64,000 nucleotides of DNA from assembly GCA_033296885.1 (NCBI GenBank), contig MU863927.1, positions 1 through 64,000 of the forward strand, written 5' to 3'. The first letter of the stretch is position 1; the number at the start of each line of letters is the position of its first letter. A program made the position numbers and the translations under genes. Positions 53,885 to 64,000 of this stretch are shown piece after piece. This stretch comes from Triangularia verruculosa. Taxonomy: Eukaryota > Ascomycota > Sordariomycetes > Sordariales > Podosporaceae. The notes under the pieces were generated by a model, which worked only from the letters and a program-made list of their open reading frames with translations, was not told the origin of the DNA and made no database searches.

Positions 53885-56800
53885 GCCGTTAAAGGACACA
53901 GGACAGGCTGGGAATTATGACGACGATCATGAACAGGGTTTTGTATGACACGGATATCAATAGCGGCTTGCATCAAGGAAGGGGAAGGCAGGGGGGCTAA
54001 AACACTCCAGGGACGACGCAGCTACGTGGTAGTGTCAGGCTTAAAAACATGCATCTTTCTGATGACAGCAGGAGAAGGAGATAATATATCCATGTTTACC
54101 TTCCCTGTTGAGTTCGCCTTTGGGGTCAGTTCCAAATGGCAGGGCACTATCTACCTGCCTATCCAGGCGTTGAACATCCACTTCATGCATAACAGCTTAG
54201 GAAGGTACAGGTAGATAGCCTCTCGATTACACGAGCGGATCTCAACTACAGAGATAAACAAACCAGTTGTACCCCCACGTAAAACACACTTTCTCTGCCG
54301 TTGTTTCCAGCCAGTCCCCATTTGATGCCAGTGTGAAGGAGCGTCTGTGCCGTTTGTGCCGTGCCGTGTCCCGCTGTCCGTTACCAGAGTTCCAGGTTTG
54401 GGGGCGGATCCAAAGAACCCTGATCCACGGGTCGCGGTTTCGATAGTCTTTTCCTTTTGTGAGCCGGGAGAAGGGGGAAGGGTTGGTAGCGAGGTGGGAT
54501 TGCTTTTCTTCTTTTTCTGTCTCGCCTCGCGGATATGCTTCCGGGTAGGTGGACTTTTACTAGGATGGGTATTGCTGGGCACCTAGGCTTGGCTCTTGGA
54601 CGTTGGACGAAGAGGGAGATGGGGCAAGATGATATTGGTGCTGTGTGATAGGGTCGTTGGTGCCTAGGTAATAAGGTAGTGTTGTGTCGTTGTTGTAGAG
54701 TTGGTTGTTGTAGAACATCGGTAGGATTTTTGGCTATGTAGGTGCTGGGTGAGAGATGGAAATAACTGTTTACCTTGCCTCACTTGGACCGGATCCTTTG
54801 TTTGGGCCTGTTGGTGGTGGTATGCCTTTTGTGGTGGCTTTTCTTGAATCCGATTAGAAGACTATGGCCCATTCGCTGATTTTGACGATCCTGTGAAAAT
54901 GGCCCGTTCCTGCCAAGTTGAAGAGTCTTCGGATGGCTTACCTTAGGTATGGTTGGTTCCACAGCTTCAGGTTGCGAGAAACATAAGGTACCGGAAGTCT
55001 GGAAGGTTTCTCAAGTTTCGAAGTCTGCCCGGAGTCAATTTGACATCGGCATATAGGCCCCATGCCTGACCCTTGACATGATGGGCCATATCCATGTAAC
55101 TAGTTGGTTTAGATGCTGCATTCTCAGCAGTTAGTAGGTCAGCGACGGAACATCATTACATTGGCTTGTGTTTGGATAGATGTCGATGCCGGCGTTTATT
55201 CGGCAAGGAGTATAGGGAGACCTCCAGAGTGTCCTATCTAGGATTTGAGTCGGAGCTTCCTTTCTGAGTATGTCTTAGACTCAAGGCGAAATACTCAAGT
55301 ACCATAACCGAGTACCCTTGGCCGGCAACCAAGTTCCAGCAAACCATCACAGTAAGCATAAGCCGACTCCGAGCACCGAGAGCCCGTCGTTGATTTATAC
55401 TCTAATGCAAGAGCCTTACAACCACGCCCTTCAATGTCACCCAACCTCCGCAGTCCGGTCGAAGTTCCCACCCTGCATAAACATCATAGCTTGGTAGAGA
55501 TTCTGACTGGTGCTGGGCGAGGCATGAATACTCCAGCAAAGGGTCACATTATGAGCACCTGTGCCGTTGCCACAGGACCCAATGATCTCGCTGACCTTCT
55601 GAACAAGAGAGTAGCATTGCAGGTATTGGGTCTAGCTGAATACGATGAAAATATGCTGCCCTGGTAAGGTACTCCCAAGCTACAACCGTTGAGTAAAATC
55701 CAGGTGGTTCCTTTCAATGTCAATTGTGTCATGACCGCAAAAGTCTGAACTCACGGGTTATCACCCCCTAATCAGAAGTCCAATGCCTGACACGAATAAA
55801 CAGACAGACATTACTGATGCACAGCAGCGTGGATAAACACTTCCAACTGGGATCAGCCATGTTCCCTTCGGATACTTCCGTGTACACCTACCCCCCCCCC
55901 CTCCTCCTCCCCTTAACCTCTCCGTCTTCCCTTTCACCATTCGAGACTCTAGGTTGTTGAGTCTCACCATGATCTAGATCTTAGCTTGACAGGCAACGAC
56001 GATTCTGCAGCACACGCGCCAATGGTAACAATGTGCAGATACGACGCCAGAGAATGCAGGAGAAGAGTCTTTCTCAACACCCACGCCCACACACCGCCAG
56101 ATACGTTATCATCGTGCTTCTTCACCAATCGTATCCGGGGCTAGGGCTAGGAACTGGGAAGTTTCCAGGGTACCTATGCAACGGTTGTGCCCAGGAACAC
56201 CGGTTCACAAAGGCGGCCTATTGCAGCGGCGGTGACGAATGGGGACCGTATTGCAGTTTGGAGTTTAGAAAAGCCTATGGCGACACACAATGAAAAGGGG
56301 CAAGTGTCACCGCCGTTTTGCGCCGAGGGAGGAAATTGTATACTAAAGCCCCATATAGCAGTTTCATAGTTGCAGTCATCAAGGACATAATTATCAATGA
56401 CTAGGTGCATGTGCTTGTTATCCGTCACACGCTATCATCAGTCATGTGCGCTCATCTCATATAGGTACCTAGTTCCATGGTGTGAGAGCCTTGGATAAGT
56501 TGGCTTAGCTCTCCATAAGCATCAATCCAAGCCCGAGATTTTACTGCCGTCAGGGTTTTCCAAGCTTGCTATAGTTGCAATCTCACCAAGTCGATCGGGA
56601 AAACTGCTCCGGTAAGCTCACTAGCAAGGGGCCCCATGGGCGTGGTGAATTGCATGTTTATAGTAGCACCGTTTCTGCTTATTCCGGCCATTTCTAGATG
56701 GCGTAACACGGCCCCGGCGAAGGCCTGCTCTGTGGAGAGAGGCGCCATCGTGACGGGCAAAACTTGGTGGCGAGACCCCACGCTAAGTCAAGGTCAACAG

Positions 56801-58772
56801 AGGCTTGCCGGCAGACGTTGCAGATGTTGACAATTCCCAGAAAGTCGGTGATTGGAGGGCATTTATCGGCTCGGCACTGACTTTGTGGAGATTTAGATTG
56901 CTCTCTCGGTTTTCTACAATGGTGTTGGGCCGAAGCGCACCATGGTTCGCCCCGTTTGCAACTTGATACCGAGGTGGCTTTCGTTTGCCATAAAGAGTCT
57001 ATTTCCCCGCAAAGAGGCGCTGGAAGAATGAGGAAGCGAAGGGCACAGCAGAGGCGAGCTACTAGCAGTTCCTGATCAGCAGACACACCGAGAAACATGG
57101 GCGTCGTCACCAGCAGAGGTGCGGCCGCCCCTAGAGGACGGCCGTGACGACACGGGAGGCGGCATGATGCTTCGGGAGCAACCTGGGAAAGTCCTGCATG
57201 ATGTTTCGCGCCGCATATGAGTGACGATGGACAATGGCCGGCCTCGCGAGCTCCCTGCGAGCTAGAGCGGGGAGAAAGCACTATGCTGGGACGGGCTGAA
57301 GCGATGGTGGGCTAACTGGACTTGAAGATTTGATAAAAAGATGGAATATAGACCGCCAAGAAGGAGTGAGCGGGAGCTGCCCGCCCGGTGGTCTTGCCCA
57401 TGTCCAGCGCAAGAATTCCCGCCTTGAAGTGTGCCCGCGGAGGGGCTGGTTGCATCCATGGGACGGGAGGTAGCTAGGTTGCAGCGAATGGTCAAGATGC
57501 CCAGGGAAACCCCAAACATTGAAAAAAGTAGAAGCCATACTAGGTAATGTGCCTCTATCCCTCTTCTTCCCCTGAACCTTAGTGAGGCCACGATGAACTC
57601 GGAACGCCCAAAGACCGGTAGTTGAACCTTTTGCCGTCCTTCAGGTTCCAGATTGTGGAGCGTTGTTCTTGTCAGGGGCACTGGACAGGCAACCCAAGTC
57701 CCGTCCGTGATGGCGATGAGGTGGAGCCGGCGCTATTACATACCTACCTGCCCCACGGGGCCAACGGGCAGCGCTTGGACCACTAGCGGGTTAGGGGAGA
57801 AGAACCCCAGAAAAACCCCCTGGCCTGTGCTTTTTTTCGCTGGGCAACTGCTGGTCTGAAATCATTCACAACCTCCCATCAATCTGCATTTTTCCACCAC
57901 TCACCTCGCTTGCCGGATGAAACTGTGTTGCCTTTGAGCCTAGACGGCCGTTATTTCTATCTTGTGCTTTCCAGGTTCCCTCTTCCAATCTCTGCCGTGT
58001 GGTTGTGTGGCGGCGGTCTGGCAATCAGCGAACATCGACAGCTCACCCACGTTACATCAAGAGCCCGCCGCCGAGGTGTTATTGGTCGGCCCGGCTGCAT
58101 CGTCCAGACCCCCTCCGTCTGGCTCCCGCATCCCTTCAGATGACGAAGGACTCCCCGACTATCCAGGCGATACATGTTGATGTGCGGAGAAAGCCCTACA
58201 GCCATACTCAATGCTTGCCATTAGCTATACTCACGCCGTTTCAGTGGTTATAGGAGACCTCCATATCGCCCGTCGAGCACGAATCGGATCGATGTCCTTC
58301 CCAACGCCTGCCGCCAGCACGCCCCACTTGGAGGGGTGCTCATCAGTTAAAGCTGCATCGCTGTGCTATGAGCATTGACACAGGGAGTAATTGACGTCTC
58401 TTGAGCAGTGTGCTTGATATTGGCTTGGTTCTGGCCTCTCGCTCACGCATAGCCCGACACAAGCTGTCAGAATAAACCATGCACCGGCCGATGGGAACAG
58501 CACCTGCCTCGAATTGATTCATATGCAAGCTGTCAGCATCCTGCAAAGCAGGCTCGTTGCTGCGACTGGCAATCAGACAGAACCGAGTGTGAAGCTCACA
58601 AGTACGACACTGAGAGAACAACTGTTTGCTTGGGAGTCTAGACAGGGTTGGTCAGAAGAAACCAACTAATATCATCCACGCAGCGCATCCAACAGTTCAC
58701 ACTGCAAAACGTGTTGTGGAACTAGGGCACCGAACCGGCGACGGAACCGAGAAGCCACCCAGAGCACCCAGT

Positions 58773-58820
58773 CTAGTGCATGCTAGCCAACCACAGCTAG
58801 TGCATGCTAGCCAACCACAG
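58773..58820. repeat. 24-bp perfect tandem duplication
   Basis: Two identical adjacent 24-base units (CTAGTGCATGCTAGCC followed by AACCACAG), then a five-base partial third copy. Recent slippage or unequal exchange. Confidence 0.9.
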
Positions 58821-61800
58821 TGCATAAGCCTACAGTCTTTTGCTACTAGCACATTCTGCGGGATAGGAGCTGTTCACTTCAAGGAGAGGTTGAAGCCCTG
58901 ATTCATGGCCTGGGAAGCCTTGCAGCGTCCTGGACCTGCTTGATCTTCTCAACACTTTTGTCATCGGTGTGTGAGTACAGACGCTAGCACCTTCGCTTCA
59001 TCCAGAGTGCACATGGCACGTCGAGCTCCGGCTTGGCACTGCTACGTTCTCTAGGTCATCGAGTAACTCCTGCTACGCTACACCAAGCTATCCCATGTCT
59101 CGGCTCAGCAGGGTGCCAGTATTCAAACGGGGTACGGCGTTTGGACAGATCGACAATGCTCCCTTCTGCACTTGCCCGCGACTGGAGCTGACGCCGTTGT
59201 TTTCTCGACACGCATCACCCGAAATTTGGCGCTTGGCTGTGGGCGAAAATAGTTGATGAGAGGGCTGATCTAGGGTTGCTAGTCCAGTGTGAGGGATGGG
59301 TGTTTCTGGTACTTATTCTGGCTGGTACCAACCACGCAGGACGAGCGCGCCACATCCCAAAGTCAAGCCGAGCTTAATGAACATGTACGACCTGAGCCCC
59401 CAAGAAGCACGAGGATCATTCAATCTCACATATGCTTGCTCGCTTCAGCTCATCGTTCAGCAAGACATTGGTGATATCAGCTCCTAAAAGTGGGATAGCT
59501 CCGTTTAATGGGTGCTTGATACAACTGCCGGGACGCTTGATGTGTGCATTGAAGGTGTGGTTTGGAGGTTGTTTACAGATGGCCCAAGACTCCACATCCC
59601 CGGTAGTGGTGTAGTTGGAAAAGCACAGATGCCAACTCCAGGCCCAGGCAGAAGACGCACAACACAACTACCTCCCCTGACGGCAGCTTGCAACGGATGT
59701 CGATCAGACCCGCTAGTCCGATCTGGAACCCGTTCTGCCAGTTCAATTCCGGGTTATCAGGTACGCACGGTATCTGGCTAAGCAAAAGCTCAGATCAAGT
59801 TTCTTCCGGGTTTCTGTTGACATAACCTCACAGTTAATTTGCTTGGGAAGGCGGGTGTAATGTGGCAGATAAAGATCCAAGGGGTCCGTTCTCGGACAGC
59901 ACGGACGGCTCTTTCGGTAAATATAATTATTCATCCAAGAGTGCCCTTTCCCATGACATAGGACAAGCGGACAGCACTATGCCCGACTCCAAAAAGCTCC
60001 GTCAACGGCAGGAATAACGTCTCCGCGATGCTGGCCTGAGCAGGAAACAAAACGTCGCATGGTTTACTTCAGTGGCCAGGGTTCTTGGAAAATACATATA
60101 AGGCCTGTTCCGTCAGCTTGACCGGTAGCCAGGGCATGTTGGACACTTAACACTGAAGCCTGTAATAATACCTACTTGATCTCATTATGCCTCTGGATGA
60201 TGAATGGTGGTTTCGGTATCAGCGAGGTGTGGTCTTCATGGGGGCAGGGACCCATTGGAGTTGCAGTCCTCGGACCAGAGGTTTTCTCTTGAATCCACAC
60301 ACACCCATGGAGACACACCACACACCTCTCCCGGCTACCTGCCCTCCGTCTTTGTGAGCCAGCTGTCAAGTCTGCATGCCGGACATTTACGGCATACCCT
60401 GATCCAACACCACATCGTGGTTCTGAGCCGGCTTTTTCGCAGGATTACCGGCGCCAGCGCTGACAGAAGGCCGATAGCTCAGCGCGCCAGAGAGCGCGCT
60501 GCAAAAACCGGATGGGGCCAGGAACTGATGGCAGGACTAGTTTAGCAACCATCGGCATCGTGTGTTGTCTTTACACTTCGAAACCTATAATTACTCGGCC
60601 CTGGACTCGGGGAGGCTGGAGCTTCTCGACCACCCCTGTTCTTCCGATTCTTTGAAGTTGCGGGCGGCGGGCTCGAGTGTCTCGCAGGGCGCCCCCCCAA
60701 GTACCCCGGCATCCTAGCAACCACCCCGGCATCCCAGCATCCAGGATCAGGGGGCGTTGAGGATTCAAGAAAGAAGCGGAGAAGTGACAGAACCACAACC
60801 TCCCTCCATTAAAAGCTCAGCAAGACGAGAGGAGGAATGCATGACCCAGACAGCCCATCGCTTTTCACGGCGTTCACCACCACACGCAACAAAACACACA
60901 CACACACACACGCCCTGGGGTTAAGAACTGTGTAAAATAATAATAAAAATATGTTGTGGGAGGTGCAGTAACGGGAGCTCAGACCCCATGTGTCCCCTGT
61001 CTCATCGTGGTTTGCTCGTTCATCGTCAACGGCAGTCCGGGAACCCCCGGCAAGCCTCATGGCATGGGGGACTTGCAGCTAAGGCCCGCCGAGAATTGGC
61101 AAATCCGACGCTGTTTTTTGCGCTGGACGGGCCAGTGCGTCCGGGGGTGTGGGAGAGGAGGGAAGGATGGAGAGCAAGGAGGGGGTGGCATCACTTGCGG
61201 AAGACGGAACACCCAAAAGGACTCGCTGCGTAAAAAAAAAAAAAAAAAGTTTTGACCATGTCCATGGGTGGCCAGGTGGGTGGTTCTCCAACGGGAAGCA
61301 CCCTCACCTCCTCACGGCGGGCAGGCAATGTGTAGAAGAGGAGAGAGAGAGAAATCAGCGGGCAGCATAACTAACTGCATGAGGGAGGTCGACACCAGCC
61401 TGTAGGGTGCGAATTAATTGACAAGAATAATTGGGGCCTAGCAGCAGCACTGCAGCAGCTAGCAGCAACGCTGTCTCCACCCGAGGGTCGACCTTGGAGT
61501 CTCGCTTGACTTTCCAATCTCTCAGTCCCAGGTCACCTTTCTCTTTTCTTTCCCCCTCGTGGGTGTCTGTCGCGTTTTCTAATGCCTGGTAATGTGTTAT
61601 CATTATTATGCCCTTCCTCCCATCCCATCCCATCCCGTCTCGTCCGTCTCTTCTCTCCTCATTTCTTCCCGTCCGATCCCGCTCCCCCCTTTTCACCTCC
61701 CCCAAGGTTGACGCCGTAGCTGGTCCTTGGTTGTGTGTGCCCGTCCGTCGCTCTCGCTCTTGGCTTGCTGGTTCCGCCCGGTGGTGAAGTCAGTCGCTGT

Positions 61801-62066
61801 GAATCGCATATTTTTTTTTGTTTACTTTTACCCGTACTTACTTGTTCTTTTATTATTTCATGCGTACTTTCCCCCCCTCGGTTTTACAAGTGTCGCTGGC
61901 GGTTCCGCTGTGGTTCCCCGATCCGATAATAAGAGACATAGCACACACGACGGTACGGTACATACATATCACACCCTGACGGACTGTGCAAACGAACGAC
62001 GGGAACGCTGGAGTAGCAACAAGCAACAGGGCAACACACACCAGACAGAGAGCGAGAAAAAGAGAC

Positions 62067-62089
62067 AGAGAGAGAGAGAGAGAGAGAGA
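62067..62089. repeat. GA dinucleotide microsatellite
   Basis: About eleven uninterrupted AG units in the likely leader of the otubain gene. Confidence 0.9.
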
Positions 62090-62348
62090 TTAAAACAAAC
62101 GTGTTTTCCTAGATCATCCATCTAGCCCAGGCTGCTGCTGTCTGTGCTGCTGCTGCTCGGAGGTGCTTTTTTTTGCTGTTGCTGTTGCTGTTGTTTGGTG
62201 TCGTTGTTGCACATGCCCCAGCCCGTACCTACAGTAGAAGGTTGAAGGTAGAAGGAAACAGCTTCAGCTCCAGTACACACGCTGTCAGATCAGCCACCTG
62301 CACGCCATCGCCAACACCAAGACGTCAACGTCAAACGCCCTCAACGTC

Positions 62349-64000
62349 ATGTACGAACCAGACCCATCGGCACAGTTCATCCACCAGGTGTCGGCTGGAT
62401 ACTCGCTGCCCCAGACACTGCCGCAGTACACATTCGATGAGACACCGCTGCGCTTAACAGACCGGCGTGGACGCGGTGGTGGATTCGGCGGATTGGGAGG
62501 CCCTGGAGCGGGAAGTGCGGCCGGCAGAGCTGCCACTGGGTCCCTGCTCTATTCGCCCATTTTCAGCACACCAGCAAGTGCCAACAACGCGGCCATCGGC
62601 CCCGCATCTTCTGCCGCCGGCCATTTCAACTACCACCCCACCTCTACCACCACCGCCTCTGCTCTCCCATCTTCGGTTCCCCCAACCACACACCACCGGT
62701 CCTCGCCGCCGCATTTCCCAATTGCAAAGATGGACCCAGCCCCCGAGGATCTCGTCGCCCAGGAGGCGGCTGCCCGGGAATACCAACCCCAGCTTGAGGT
62801 ATGTTTCTCTCTCCTCTGTCTCTCTCTTAATACATGCCCATGCTCACCACTGTGTCTTGTCACGCATACAGGGCCCATTCGTGGGCGAAAAGACGCCCAG
62901 CACCGCCATCACCCACGAGTATGCCAAGGCCGACCCCATATACATCCAGAAGACGGCGGTACGTGCATTGCATACTGGTGCTCATGCTGTTTATTCCATC
63001 CACCTTCAGACAACTTGGCTAACATGGCTTGACAGGTGTTACCCCAGACTTACTCGCATTACCGTCCGATCCAAGGTGACGGGAACTGTGGCTGGCGCGG
63101 TAAGTCGGGAATGTTCCCATGTGCTTATTCTGGGCCATCTGCTGACTGTCGTCACTAGCCATTGCCTTTGGCTACTTTGAGACGCTGGTGAAAGGCGGTG
63201 ACAAGGGCCAGGTCGAAGCCGAGAAGCTGCGCCTTGAAGGGCTCAACAGCTTCATCGAGGTTCAGGGCGGCCACTCCCCCTATGTCTATTCTGACTTTGT
63301 CGAGGAGACCCTGCTCCTCTTGGACAGGGTTGCCGCATTGATCGGCAACCCTGAACAAGCCATGAGGGAGGTGTACTCGACTTTCAACGACTCGGAACTT
63401 GCCAACGCCATCATGTACCACTTCCGCCTGCTAGCCAGTTCCTATCTGAAGGGCAACCAGGACGCGTATGCCGCCTTTGTCGAGCATGAGGGAGGCGTGC
63501 AGGGCTATTGCACCAGCACACTGGAGCGTCCTCACGTCGAAATTGATCACCTCGGTCTTTCGTTGCTTGTTGACATCCTGCTAAAACCTGTTGGCTTTGT
63601 TTTGCAGGTTGCCTACCTCGACCGCAGTCAAGGCTCTGAAGTCAATACCTACCGGTTTCCGGAGGAGGCTAGGAATCAGCATCCATCGACGCTTGGCCCC
63701 ATCATCTACCTGCTCTATCGGCCTGATCATTATGACCTTCTTTACCCTGCCGAACCCGAGCCAATTCCTGAGCCAATTACGGTGCAGGTTCACCGCGTGG
63801 CATTTTCACCCGCGTATGATATCGCCAGCGCCTCAGTGCCCATGCACAACAACTATGGTCTCAACCTGGGAGCCCTTGCGATGCTCCCTGGCTTTGGAGC
63901 ACCGCCACCAGGCCTAGCTCCAACTATTTTGGATACAAGCCCCTCCCCCTTATCGGCTTACAGCCCAAGTCCCACGTCAACCTGGATGACTTCCCCCTTT
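62349..64000 (+). CDS. Otubain-type deubiquitinase (OTUB1-like), 3' end beyond the window
   Basis: OTU-family cysteine protease that removes ubiquitin, in animals mainly Lys48 chains, and can block E2 enzymes. Exons 62349-62798, 62872-62958, 63036-63099 and 63159 to the window edge; 481 codons are visible with no stop. An N-terminal extension of about 150 Gly/Ser/Pro-rich residues precedes the catalytic region. Then TYSHYRPIQGDGNCGWR, with catalytic Cys in DGNC, is interrupted by intron 3 and continues AIAFGYFETL. Further landmarks: YVYSDFVEETLLLL, EIDHLGLSLLVDILLKPVGF, VAYLDRSQGSEVN and IIYLLYRPDHYDLLY with the catalytic His. After the domain the frame is Pro/Ser/Ala rich and still open. The long low-complexity ends may mediate partner binding; this is inference. 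Confidence 0.93.

Larger units (their letters stand above)
53885..62348. other. 8.5 kb gene-poor region
   Basis: I recognise no gene here on either strand. Open frames (for example 56694-57281 minus, 58957-59787 scattered) lack family-like composition or splice logic. Simple repeats seen: a perfect 24-bp tandem duplication at 58773-58820, an AC run at 60894-60911, A17 at 61232-61248, CCCAT units near 61616-61640, a GA run at 62067-62089 and GCTGTT units near 62174-62195. The last 1.5 kb, pyrimidine rich on the plus strand, is probably promoter and long leader of the otubain gene. Confidence 0.5.

Noticed and set aside
56694..57281. 195-codon minus-strand frame in the gene-poor region
   Set aside because: Cys/Pro/Ser/Arg-rich random-like translation, no domain or splice support.
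60466..60515. Segment starting GGCCGATAGCTCAG, like a tRNA 5' end
   Set aside because: No box B and no closing acceptor stem downstream.

Overview
The window is nuclear DNA from a filamentous ascomycete, most likely a sordariomycete of the order Sordariales. The evidence is the gene set (AL-2-type phytoene synthase/lycopene cyclase, CRY-DASH with an RGG-like tail, an OS-5/Pbs2 MAPKK, a SesB-NACHT NLR), short 45-80 nt introns with GTRNGT donors, and 5S rRNA genes scattered singly among protein genes as in Neurospora. I cannot name the species. Position 1 is a contig edge made of poly-C.

Layout. 1-12.5 kb: RNA polymerase III subunit RPC11, Mediator MED31, signal peptide peptidase, an NpgA-type phosphopantetheinyl transferase, a 5S rRNA gene on the minus strand, al-2, and divergent from al-2 a mitochondrial hotdog thioesterase-like protein. 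12.5-20.3 kb: a gene-free stretch, the DASH cryptochrome, and a second 5S rRNA gene on the plus strand. 21.4-27.5 kb: an accessory island bounded by two direct copies of an AT-rich repeat. It holds a decayed SesB-NACHT NLR, a DUF3669 gene on the opposite strand, and an open but 5'-incomplete ankyrin-repeat reading frame. 27.6-36.7 kb: Nudix hydrolase, DUF6601 membrane protein, 3-methylcrotonyl-CoA carboxylase alpha subunit, FMN split-barrel protein, and a PIN-like auxin efflux carrier family protein. 39.5-54 kb: HOG-pathway MAPKK, SUR7-like membrane protein, tRNA-Asn, siroheme synthase (Met1), Rho3 GTPase, splicing factor Cwc25 and COP9 subunit 2. 53.9-62.3 kb: an 8.5 kb stretch with no recognisable gene. 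62.3-64 kb: an otubain (OTUB1-like) deubiquitinase that runs off the window.

Most genes are unrelated core housekeeping genes. Some share pathways: the phosphopantetheinyl transferase (secondary metabolism, lysine), al-2 and cry-DASH (light and carotenoid biology, 6 kb apart), and CSN2 and otubain (ubiquitin/NEDD8). Exon boundaries were worked out by hand from splice sites, reading phase and family conservation, and in every complete spliced gene the exons sum to a whole number of codons. The accessory island is the best candidate for something new: an NLR-type non-self recognition gene broken by a deletion and RIP-compatible stop codons, with two neighbouring reading frames that stay open.
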